The translations under genes and the position numbers were made by a program. Shown here in pieces: positions 22,901-32,200 of a stretch of DNA of 64,000 nucleotides. Numbering within the stretch: the stretch's first letter is position 1; each line of letters starts with the position of its first letter. The notes under the pieces are model-generated. The model was not told where the DNA came from. It worked only from the letters and a program-made list of their open reading frames with translations, and made no database searches. This DNA is from Aphelocoma coerulescens (lineage: Eukaryota; Chordata; Aves; Passeriformes; Corvidae), in contig NC_091015.1 of the NCBI RefSeq assembly GCF_041296385.1, forward strand, positions 52,642,345 to 52,706,344. Direction: 5' to 3'.

Positions 22901-25043
22901 TTTAATTCAAGTAGTTTGTCTTACAACTTTTCAGCAGTTAACATTAACAAAATACAGACAACCACACAATTTATAAAGCCCCAGAGTCCAGAGGATATGC
23001 TTTTTCTTTTTTCTCTGGAAAGCAGGAAATCAATCAAGCTACAAACACAGCAGGGTAGTATTCATTACTGTTTTCTTCTTGCACTGTTCTGCTGGCACAA
23101 AGTAGCTGTGAATGCACTGTTTGAAGCTGTTGAGGCTGTTAGGGATCCTCAAAACATTTTACACAAAAGTAAAATAGGCCCGCTGTTCATTTGAAAGATA
23201 CTGTCACTATCAAGGCACTCTGCACAAATTACTGATTAAGTCAACTGAATAAATCTGGTGCATTTAGTAGCAGATTGCTAAAATGGCAAAAATCAATACA
23301 GATGTTAACGCAAGCATCCCTTTCATTGTCACTGCTTCCCCATTTTCTTTCAGGTGTTCTTCTAAAAACTATTTTAAAGCATATCTCAGATGCTAGAAAG
23401 CCTTCACACCATCAAAAAATGGTTATGTATTCCACAGTGAGTGCTTTCTCTTTCTCTTGTGTTTCCTTTCTGCAGTTATTAAATGCAGTGAAAGCCATGA
23501 AATTTTATTTCCTTCATGAAATGCAGCTACTAGCATTTTTTATTTGGTTAACCTTAAATATCTTTGTGTTTTTAAAAATTTTTAATGAACACATAGTACT
23601 TTGAAACCTGAAGCATTCCATTTTCCACCTCATGTCATGGTTTTTTCATTGTAATAATGTTTTGATTGAGCAGAGAACTGGAAAAAACATGCCTCATGTT
23701 TTATTAAACCTGGATCACAAACTTAATCTAAAACAAAATCTCCTTCTTCTCGTATCTTTGTCAAGTGCAAATGGGAAAAAGAGAAGAAAAAAATTAAGTT
23801 ACAGTTATTTTAGAAGACCTTATGAAGGCAGTTACTCAATTGTGATCCTATACTTTTGTTTAGAATGTGCAAATGCTGTCATTGGGGGAGGAAATTTTTT
23901 GATTGTTCTCACTAAAAATCTCCTGTTTCTAAACTGCAGTTATATCATGACCTATTGGGTATGTATCAGCTAAAGAGCTTGCTGATCTGATCTCAGATAC
24001 TGTTTACTTAACAGGCAAAACCACTAGTTCTTTTTAAAAGAAGTTTTAACAGCTCCTATTAACTTTGGTAAGAGCTTCAGGTGACTAAGACTTCTTAAAT
24101 ATTTACATATATGTATACTTTATACATTCAGCACTTCAGTTTATATAGCCATAAAGGGACAATATTTACTCAGCAGTGTAGAGGGTGTGACTATTAATGA
24201 GGTCACACAAGTAATATTAATGTTTAGTGGGCAGATAATGTGCTGGAAATATTGTTAAATAATAGGCTCATACAATCGTTTTCAATAGAGCTTTAATTAA
24301 AGGTTTCTTCTGTTCTCAGCATGCAGCCACCATTGCTGCCTTACAGATGGCACTCAATGTCTTCAATGGGAAAATGCCTCCTTACAGTGCCTGCCATTTT
24401 TTTGAACTTTACCAGGAAAAAAATGGGCAAGTATCAGCAAGCTGTACTGCTAATATGTACTTTTTATAAGAAGGAATTTTCTGATACCCCAGGCTAATTA
24501 AATTGGATACGTGACGTTCACTATTCAGGAAAATATTACACATTGATTTTAATTATTGTAATTGGTTTCAGTTTAGTAGTCAGTAGCAGAATAAGCCTGA
24601 AAAACCATATATATAGATATAAAAATATAAGTTATGAGAGGTTTTACTTCATCCTATTAAATTCCTTGACAAAGACAGTAAACTGCACACAAATTGGTGT
24701 TGACCCCCCTACTGTTTAAAAAGTTCTCTTCAGAGTACTAATTGTATTAGTAAATCATAAACATATTAACAACCAGACAAATAAGCTGGCTGAAAGTTTG
24801 TCCCCAAGTACAACAACTGCACCATGGAAAGGCTGTGTGGTTTTGCATGCCTAATTTTGTTTTGACATTTCTGTACTTTGAAACAGGCAATACACCATAG
24901 AAATGTACTATCGGAATAATTCTTTGCGAGAGCCTCACCCACTCACTCTCCCTGGCTGCAAATTTCGCTGTCCCCTGGAGAGATTTACACATCTGGTCTC
25001 TCCCATCCTTGTACATTATTGGACAAGAGAATGTAGAATGTAG
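10861..25043 (+). CDS. ACP3-like secreted pseudophosphatase (copy 1, ten coding exons)
   Basis: Spliced CDS of ten exons: 10861-10974, 12330-12425, 15304-15390, 16001-16153, 18296-18394, 19483-19578, 21964-22096, 23354-23436, 24320-24426, 24887-25043; 1125 nt, 374 residues. It belongs to the prostatic/lysosomal acid phosphatase family: signal peptide about 1-29, then the histidine phosphatase fold. Family landmarks at the right spacing include RHGD at 41-44, STD at 104-106, WNP, LPGC and CPLERF. Catalysis is probably lost: the Arg of the RHGxRxP motif (human mature Arg15) is His45, the second phosphate-binding Arg (Arg79) is His109, and the proton donor Asp258 is Ala289; Arg41, His42 and His288 remain. 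Cys183 is Tyr214, so a family disulfide is broken. A TAG at 25041 ends the protein before the membrane exon, so the product should be secreted. No frameshift or internal stop is present and all introns have usable sites, which argues for a retained protein rather than a pseudogene. Introns 3 and 9 use GC donors. Function unknown; ligand binding or modulation of the active paralogue is possible. Confidence 0.88.
12330..12425 (+). CDS. copy 1 exon 2: catalytic motif, altered RHGDHTP
   Basis: Acceptor TTATCAG|GTATTT and donor AAG|GTGAG, 32 codons in phase 0. It encodes the family signature as RHGDHTP, not RHGDRTP. The nucleophile His42 and Arg41 are kept but the third conserved basic residue is His45. 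By eye 20 of 32 residues match copy 2. Confidence 0.92.
12692..13050 (-). mobile_element. CR1 LINE 3' fragment (intron 2 of copy 1)
   Basis: Begins on the plus strand with the reversed CR1 terminal repeat TCACAGAATCACAGAAT, then the typical GGTTGGAAAAGACCTTTGAGATCATCGAGTCCAAC. On the minus strand it encodes the end of the reverse transcriptase ORF2 ([20 protein letters not shown]). 5'-truncated, about 360 bp. Confidence 0.95.
14050..14166 (+). mobile_element. CR1-like 3' fragment
   Basis: Contains GAGCAGGAGGTTGGACTAGA, CCTGAGGCCCCTTTCAGCCT and an ATTATCCTCTGATCC end, the classic 3' tail of an older CR1 subfamily in plus orientation. Boundaries approximate. Confidence 0.8.
14343..14491 (+). 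mobile_element. CR1 LINE 3' fragment
   Basis: Contains ATCCCTGGAGATGTTTAAGG, an AATGATCTCAGAGGTCTTTTTCAATCTAACC stretch and the ATTCTGTGATTC terminal repeat, in plus orientation. Diverged and truncated; lies in intron 2 of copy 1. Confidence 0.9.
15304..15390 (+). CDS. copy 1 exon 3 (ends in a GC donor)
   Basis: 29 codons, [17 protein letters not shown] and following, the same length as human and copy 2 exon 3. Acceptor TTCTACAG. The donor is GAG|GCAAGT, a consensus GC-AG site, where copy 2 has GAG|GTATAG. The ACP3 glycosylation site in this exon (NST in copy 2, Asn92) is absent: residue 92 is Ser. Cys98 is new relative to copy 2. Confidence 0.88.
16001..16153 (+). CDS. copy 1 exon 4: second phosphate-binding Arg replaced by His
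   Basis: 51 codons between a long polypyrimidine tract with CTTCCTTCAG and the donor AAT|GTGAGT. Contains [12 protein letters not shown]; copy 2 has [12 protein letters not shown]. His109 stands where Arg79 of mature human ACP3 sits. IWNP and LWQPIPVH are conserved. 30 of 51 residues match copy 2. Cys107 is an extra cysteine. Confidence 0.93.
16622..16690 (+). other. exon-like segment in intron 4 of copy 1 (plus strand)
   Basis: After CATGCACTTTGCAG comes an open 22-codon frame in phase 0 with exon 4, [20 protein letters not shown] then EL and a TAA. It could be an alternative terminal exon that would truncate copy 1 after residue 150, or chance. The polypyrimidine tract is weak and copy 2 has no counterpart. 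Confidence 0.15.
17024..17218 (-). other. possible antisense exon inside intron 4 of copy 1
   Basis: On the minus strand a consensus acceptor (TTGCTCCCCTAG) is followed by exactly 65 open codons and a consensus donor (CCTGAG|GTGAGA). The segment is clearly richer in GC than its AT-rich surroundings. The translation is Cys-rich ([20 protein letters not shown]) and I do not recognise it. It may be an exon of an overlapping antisense gene, a captured gene fragment, or coincidence. No adjoining minus-strand exon was identified. Confidence 0.25.
18296..18394 (+). CDS. copy 1 exon 5
   Basis: 33 codons, [16 protein letters not shown] onward, acceptor TTTCCAG and donor AAG|GTAAAG. Cys159 aligns with family Cys129, which normally pairs with the C-terminal cysteine (Cys372 here). 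Confidence 0.9.
19483..19578 (+). CDS. copy 1 exon 6: disulfide Cys replaced by Tyr
   Basis: 32 codons, acceptor GTATTCCAG and donor GAG|GTAAAT. Includes the family's RIWKLFDTL stretch with the conserved Trp. The exon ends LQYE where copy 2 has LHCE and human ACP3 has LYCE, so family Cys183 is Tyr214. Three codons shorter than copy 2 exon 6. A CR1 fragment starts only a few bases after the donor. Confidence 0.88.
19583..19640 (-). mobile_element. short CR1 tail next to the exon 6 donor of copy 1
   Basis: ATAGAATCATAGAATCATTTAGG, then TTGGAAAAGACCCTTAAGATC and GAGTCCAA: the reversed 3' end of CR1, about 58 bp. It begins about four bases after the GT of the exon 6 donor, so it defines part of the downstream donor context. 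Confidence 0.88.
21964..22096 (+). CDS. copy 1 exon 7
   Basis: 133 nt, acceptor TTCACTGTAG, donor GGAG|GTAAGC leaving one base of a split Gly codon. Encodes [13 protein letters not shown] through KSRLQGG. The NYT sequon at Asn219 matches the glycosylated Asn188 of human ACP3. Confidence 0.92.
23354..23436 (+). CDS. copy 1 exon 8
   Basis: 83 nt, acceptor TTTCTTTCAG, donor ACA|GTGAGT. Completes the split Gly codon and encodes [11 protein letters not shown] to MVMYST, which leads into the catalytic histidine in the next exon. Copy 2 has VYSA at the end. Confidence 0.9.
24320..24426 (+). CDS. copy 1 exon 9: HD motif changed to HA; GC donor
   Basis: 107 nt, acceptor GTTCTCAG. Begins [17 protein letters not shown]; copy 2 begins HDTTVGALQ. 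Ala289 replaces the proton-donor Asp. Cys312 (family Cys281) is kept although its partner is lost. The only donor that keeps frame with exon 10 is GG|GCAAGT; the nearby GT four bases downstream would shift the frame. Confidence 0.9.
24887..25043 (+). CDS. copy 1 exon 10: terminal exon with early stop
   Basis: Acceptor GAAACAG. Encodes [25 protein letters not shown] and ends RECRM before TAG at 25041-25043. The NNS sequon at Asn333 and the CxxxC pair (347, 351) are kept. The aligned copy 2 exon has a Lys codon where this stop lies, and both carry a splice donor 22 nt after the ECx codon (GAG|GTAAGC at 25057 here). Confidence 0.9.
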
Positions 25044-25056
25044 GACATCAAAAGAG

Positions 25057-25062
25057 GTAAGC
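25057..25062 (+). other. vestigial splice donor after the copy 1 stop codon
   Basis: GAG|GTAAGC begins 13 nt after the TAG. It aligns base for base in position with the copy 2 donor AAAG|GTAGTG that leads to the membrane exon. It now lies in the 3' UTR; splicing there could still occur but cannot extend the protein. Confidence 0.6.
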
Positions 25063-26229
25063 TAAGTGCTTTTGGCACATGTACCCAAAAGTAAAGTTAG
25101 GATTACATCTTGAGCCAACAGCTCATTTGAAGTGACAATCATTTTCATAAGGGTCTGGTCTGAAATGAAAAATACACAGATCTGAGAAAAGAGAATTGTA
25201 CCCATGGCTGTTATTTCTACTCCATTAATACATTTATCTATTCCAGCCCAACTTTCTAATGAAATGAAATCAAGGCTGATCAGACTTTAGGGTACTGTTT
25301 TTCATGTGGGGTTTTTTGTTTTGTTTTGTTTTTGTACTATCAAAAAGACCTTCAGTTATGGAAGGAGTACATGTAAATGTACTGACTTACAACAGCTACC
25401 TTGTCTTCTCTAACTGCAGAATATTTGTCCAAGCTGATTAACGACAATTAATAATTATGCATTCTCTTGATTTTAGCAGGTATTCAGAGATCAAAACAGA
25501 TGAATATTGAATTGCAGACCAGATTGCTACTTACTAGAATGTCAAATGTATACAGACACACATTGGCATACTAACGCATTCCCTCACAGGTTGTCTGTAT
25601 CACCATATTAGGATGTTTAAATTTCCATTTTAACCACTGATGATATTTAATTTTGCAGAATGGGGGGAACAGGAAGGCAGAAAATTACATTGTCTGTCTT
25701 TTATCTAGCTCTACATTACTTAAAGAAATTAAAAGCTAAGAAACCCCACTTTTTTGATGATCAAATATTTTACCCAACATTAAAAAAATCCCATATGGCT
25801 TTCTGAATCACTGATCTCAAGAAGAATTTGAATTGTCAGAGATTATAATAATGCAGACCAGCCAACTCATCTGGTTGAAAATAATTTCCGATTAAGTATC
25901 TTGAATCCATTAACAGAGTGGAGATAGTCCAGCCAGAATGAGTGAAAAATTAGCAAGTAATAATTTAGTAAAAAAATTTCTCCACTATATTCATTGCCCA
26001 CAAATTTTCAGGAAACATATCAGGAAATTACCACATTTAATTGCAAAGGGTAATTTGGCAGAGGAAGGGGGAGGTTGTTTCTGATGAGGGTTTTTTCGGC
26101 CACACTACTAATACAGTCGTGGAAGATAACAATAAATACCTCATGTTTATACTGTGGTGCTTAGTAATCGAAGTTTTGTGGAAATTAATCCCCCTCCTTC
26201 ACAAAGCAAACTATATAACTGACCAGCTA

Positions 26230-26276
26230 AATAAATGAAAAAAATCTATCACATATCAAAGTTTTACAATAATAAA
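26230..26276 (+). terminator. candidate polyadenylation signals for copy 1
   Basis: AATAAA occurs at 26230-26235 and 26271-26276, about 1.2 kb after the copy 1 stop. A variant ATTAAA lies nearer at 25728. None can be preferred without transcript ends. Confidence 0.25.
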
Positions 26277-29200
26277 GACACACATATTGAGCCTTTAACA
26301 CAAAGGCTGTACTTAGTTTCAATGCTCAAATTTTGTTGAAGTAGAAGTTAGATGGTGTTCCGGCATTTTACACCAAACCCAGCTTCACTGCTTTCACTAG
26401 CAATCCTGAGTGCTGAAAACACATATGGACCGCAAAAGGGGTTACAACCGAACCTGATACTCCAATAAAAATATTTTTCATATTGTCATATCAAAATTTG
26501 ACACTTTCCACTATTTTATCCTAGTTCAGAATGGACCTGTTGGGGCCAGATCCTAATTTTTTGGACTAATTTCGGAAACAGTAATTTCGCTTTTCCTGCA
26601 GGCAGTTTTAAACTCTCTGCTGTACATGAGTGGCCCTTGGGAAAAGGCCAAGGCACAATGCAGCACGGTGACAGACTGCCCGGTGCTAAACCACTGTGCA
26701 CTACCAATTCTCAATGGATGCAGACAGCCAGGAACAGCTGACTTTTAACACCAGGAAGCTAAGTTGAGGAGAAGAGTGATGCAAAGATTTTACAGGTCAC
26801 AATAACACTTGATGTATACAGGTTCAAAATCCCTGATTTAAGGTGTTTCCAACTACGTAAAAAATCATCTCAACTATTTTTCTTTGCTAATGCATATGTT
26901 ATTAATTTGATTATACATGCGTGAGAGCATTTTATGAAGTCCATAAATATGATTTTTTTAAAAAAGAAAATCCAGGAGCATGACCTAGCTCAAAAGTCTA
27001 GTTTATATAGAAATCTATTCTACAGAGAGACACCAGTTCGCAAACATACAGATGTTTCCATAAAAAGCTTAATTGAAGTTTTATAGAGAGGATTTATGTC
27101 CCCACTACAAGGAAATAAAGGTGTTAGGCAAGTATTATTATTACAGGTCACACAATATACTAGCAGTATTTGAGGGTGGTTTAAATCAGATTTAAGTTCC
27201 TCCACATCTCAATGACCATAGGGTGGAACAGAGGAAATTAATAAAGCTCAGCATATTTGGGAAGAAGGCAAAACTGTGAGCTCTCCTGGTGCTCTTTTTG
27301 CTGCTCAGGAAGATTTCAGCATAGATTGACTCAATGTTTCAACAGACTTTTCCTAATCCTGTCAAAATGGGAGCAAATGTGTTAACTCCTCTCCACTTAG
27401 TCTGAACTACTTTCTTGTTGAGGTACTATTGACAGGTTTTTGGAGAATGCCATATGCTAGGAATGCATCTCTCTTTTTCTCTTACCTTTAGGTGTTCGCT
27501 CCATTATCTTCAGTGTGATTCGCTTTATGAATGAATTCTTCCCACACTGTGATGTGATTGTGGTCCAACATTTCTCATTAAATGGCATCAGCATGACCGA
27601 CTGAGTCTCCTGATCTCTACCAAAAGAAAACATTCCTTAGTACTACAAACAAAAGTTATAGAAAGCAGGGACTTATCCTTCATGAATATTTGCTTTACTT
27701 TATCATCTGGAGGAACCCAAGTGCAATACGAAACCAGAGGAAATTTTCAAGACCTATTCTGTCCAAAGGGACTTTGTCAGAACTAATTGAACTATGTAAT
27801 TATAGTTAGAGTGTTTGGAAGAGCCATAGCCTTGATTTACAGCAAAATTGGAAAATACCTCTGAAGGAGTGTTGCCTTGTTTTGAAGAATGAGACAAGAA
27901 CTTCCAGAATTGGTGACAGAAGCAATGCTTCAAACAGAGGCCCTAAAAGGAGGGCCATTCCACTGTCCTTAGACTTTATTTTATTCAAGAAGTAATAAAT
28001 CATTTTACACAAACAGTTCTCAGAAGCCACAAGAATTAGGATAATGTCTGCTTATTTACCTAAGAGATGTCTTTCTTCTTTTCTCTCCCTCTTCCATGCA
28101 CAAATATCCCATCTCTATACAGAAAGAAGATGAGACTTATGGAAAACTTGGACTGTGAATCTAGACCTAAAAGGAGCCTACAAACAGCCAGGCTAGCTAC
28201 CATGAAGACCTAGCAACAACTAGTTGACCCAACAAGGCTTTCAGATATTCTTTCCAAAAGGACAGCAAGGCCAAGTGTTAATTTTGGAAGAAAAATAATT
28301 TTTGGTCTCAAATAGCTTTTCTAACACCTTCCTTTTGTTATGTTACCTTGATTGTATACACTGATCTGATCAATAAAGGCTGTGCTCCTGGGAAATGTGT
28401 TATCAGATGCTGTTGTTGACATGAACAACAAAACGGCAATACAAAATAAAAAATTCAGAGCTGCATGCTCATTAAAACACGCAGAACATGTTGGGCAATC
28501 CTTCACTAGTTACGTTTTCTCATACTGCTATTGCAAAAGCATCTTGTGTTCTCACTACAAAAGCTGGATCAGAACAATCAGATGCAACTAACTTCTGAAA
28601 ACAGTGGACATGTCTTTGCTTGAAGAACTAGGATTTCTTTTTTTTTATTTTCTCACAGTGAATAGAAGCTTTTGTCAACAGTCTTATTGCCCACAGGTCA
28701 TTTCAAAGAGAACCAGAATAATAGCTGAGATGAAGAAAATTTTGCCATCCAGCTTCCTGGTGTGAGCACCAGGCTTTTAAAATGGATGTTAAGCCTACGA
28801 GAAGTATATTCTTTACAGCATAAGCAGACAGTTGCCACTCCACAAGCTACAAATTAATCAAAATAATAAAAAGATCCCTTTTCCTTCCAACAAGAATCTA
28901 AGTTTCAGAATTCTCACTGTAAAAGCCTATTCTCTTTTCATCAGGTCCCAAGCAACAACTTCTGTGCTTCTTAAGCCACCATAGGAAATATGGTTCATCA
29001 GGAAAGCTGTAGTTAGATTTCTAGTCAAAAAATGCAACTCCTTTTACCATAGCATTCAAACAATGGTAAAAGTGTTTTCTGACAACATGAGACAACCAAT
29101 TCTACTCACTTCTTAATGCAAAGAAGAGCAAACTTGTTTATTGTGTATTACCTTAATGTCCCATAATGGACACCAGAAGAAAGTCTTCCTAGGTCTGGCA

Positions 29201-32200
29201 GCCCTCACAGGAAAGTTAGTGCAAGCTCTTTTAAGTTATTCATCTCGAAACCACGCTGATCATCACACCTCCCTTCCTAAGAAGTAATTTTAAAAACCTG
29301 CTAGACGAAAGCAAATAGAAAGGAAAAGCCAAGACTCCATCTTTATCTGTGTTAGACTTCTAACAGATTGTAGCTTTGGCTGTCAAAACCAAATTTCTAG
29401 GCACTTTCTCTTCTCAACCTGTTCCTGTTTCTTCTTTTTCTGAACTTGTGCCAATTTGTGGTGCTTTTAATATTTTATTTGCCAGATGTTTAGAAGTGAA
29501 AGTTCAAGAGCTATAAAGGGTGTTTCATGCTTCTCCCATCAAAGGTAACAGTACCTTTCTGTTGGTTTCCTAGACTGGACAAGGCTTACATAGAAAATGT
29601 GACAGGGACCTGAGACATTCTTCATTATTCTCTTTAGTCTCCAGCCCCCTCCTTCCTAAGCCAAATCCATGTCTCAAAAACTTTCAGAACCGCATGAAGA
29701 CCCTTTGTCCCATAGATTTGTCTGGTACGGGGGATCATGGACCTGGATGGACCCTGGCCTCAGCACTTCAGTTATAGAAGTGCATCCTGTGTGAGGTCAC
29801 TGCCTATAGTACAACAATGTAAGGTCCCCCTTTTCCATCACATGTTCAGACAGTGTCTTTCTTCCATACTACATGCCCCAGTGTGTATATACCTTGAATA
29901 ATATGATTTCTGCTGAGCAAAACTAAATTTCAAACTTAATTCACAAATTAAGACATTTCTAAATTATTTTATTTCCCCTATCCCTATTGAACAGAAACCT
30001 CATTCTGCACATTCTTTGTAATGTTTTTTGTTCTTAAGATATCACTGTAGAAACACAGAATGGAAGATTTCCTTTATACCTTGCTAACTCTGAGCGAAAA
30101 TAAGCATCAGTGTTTATAAAGGCTGAAACACAAAGCCCAGAACTTACTGTAGGAATATAAATTGGCATGTCAGTGAATGAATAATAAACTGCTCTAAATT
30201 ATGTTTTCCTACAACTTCACCACCTGACTTCATTTAAAAATCTGTCCTACAGTCTTTTGCAGGCATGAAGTCATAAACAGGTTTGTTACAGTTCCTCTTA
30301 AAGAAGTGAGTCAAAATGAGTAAAAATCCATATAGTTTGGCTTTGGAATTATTTAGATTATTTCTTTTTTTAAATATGTTTCAAAAGCAGGATCACCTGG
30401 ATATGCAACTCATGCAACTCCCTCTCTTCTTTCACAAACAATGCTTAGACAGACCAGTCATATTTTAAAGAAGACTTGGTAATAATAAAATAACCTGAAT
30501 AGTCATAGGTGCTGTAATATACGTGGATATAATTTGTGATCACTATTTTTACTTTAATATGCTGTCAGCAAAATGGGGAATGAACAACAGAAAAGCAACA
30601 ATTACAAAAGTAATTTTGTGCTGCCTGGGAAAGGTGGCACTGGACAGCCCGAACTATCATTTTCATTCATTTCATCACCTTGTTTTCTCTTTGGGTTATT
30701 TACTGAGCTGACTATCAAAAATTAATGAAAGAAAAAAAACCAAAATAATCCAAACTCTGCAAAATGCAGATCAAATTAATCAACTAATTTAGATTTGTTT
30801 CATGGTAGTACTAGAAGTAGGTTTTCCTTCTTTTTATTTGATGTTTATAGTACTCATCCAAGATGTGGCAGACACAAGTTCGTCTCTCCTTTTGCAAAAC
30901 CATTTGACTCCACCGCTTCCAGAAAGTAAAATCACCACCAAACTGCAGAATTCCACAGGGTAAAGAGAAGAGGAATAGTGCTTTCTGTCTCTTTTTTATT
31001 TGCTGTTCACTTTGTTTTTTCCAAAAACCTGCAAATTAGGTTTCTTGTGTTTCAGGCAAACATCTTAATCTCATAAAACCAAAGTGTCTGCAACCAGGTG
31101 CATATTACAAACTTGGGACAACTAAGAAATTATTAGAAGACAGTGAATAGACACTTTCTTCTCCCCACCTGCCTTAGATTAGTAACTTTGGGTTTAGGGC
31201 ATTTTTCCCTGTAATGTAAGATATAGGTTCATATTCTGTCAGCAGCAGAAGTGAATACTTGCTTTGTCACAAATTAACTCCTGTGTTCCTTCCCACTTCC
31301 CACAACTGGGTAAAAACACCCCAACACAGGACTGCAAGACAGTCTTGTTTTTCTCATGTTTCAAAATAGTGCTTGGAAAATGTGTCACTTTGTTTATTGA
31401 AACCAATTTTTTTCTTTTCTTTCCCTTGCTCTGCTCATAAAAAGCTTGGAAAAAAAAAAAAAAAGACTGGAGATAAAGCCAAACTATGCTGAGTGCTAAT
31501 CTGCACATGCAGTGAGTAACAGGGCCTGAGCGGTTTCCCTGTGTGAGCAGCCCAGTCCATGGCAGCAGTTTCATACCTGGTGCCTTGACTACAGTGACTT
31601 CCACCCTTTCAGGGTGCAGGTTGTGCTCCACCAGAAGTGATTACCTCAGGTAACCCTTGTGTACAACTAAGCACAGGTTTTTTTGCAACCAGGACACTTC
31701 AAAGCAAACCAAGCTATGCTTCAGCAAGCCTTTAAGATAGGTATGTGCACTTAAACAGATAATTGTGTTTATGTTAATTCTACTTAATGCCAAAATGTCA
31801 TAATTAGAATTTACAACAATAAGCCAAATTAACATAAATGTGATTTGAATTGTTTAGGTTTACTTACATTATAATGCTTCGACAACTGCAAATAGATAGA
31901 GAAGGATTATTTTTATTATTATTTTGAAGCAGCTTTTCCTGAAAAGTGCCAGGATTTAGTTGCTGCAGCATATGACAAGTTTATAGCTGCCAAATGCCCA
32001 GTAGAAATGGAGATATTTCAAGACAGGCAAGGAAATTTCCAAATGAAATACATGCTACCGTACTTACAGATTGCATACAGGATTCCGACATGACCTTATC
32101 TTAACCAGTATGGCACATGAATGGGGATATTTTTCCATTTTGGAATATGTAAACATTTACTTAAGTTGGTGTTGTACCTATCCTTTTGATCATAAAATAC

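Noticed and set aside
23632..23973. 113-codon plus-strand frame in intron 8 of copy 1
   Set aside because: No similarity to the family, and exon 8 (MYST) joins directly to exon 9 (HAAT) as in copy 2.
10861..25043. Copy 1 as a processed or dead pseudogene
   Set aside because: It has introns at all family positions, no frameshift, no internal stop and usable splice sites throughout, so a plain pseudogene is unlikely despite the lost catalytic residues.
31882..32093. Plus-strand open stretch with protein-like composition between the genes
   Set aside because: About 60 codons ending in TGA, preceded by low-complexity TTATTA sequence. No splice edges or recognisable family, so not enough to annotate.
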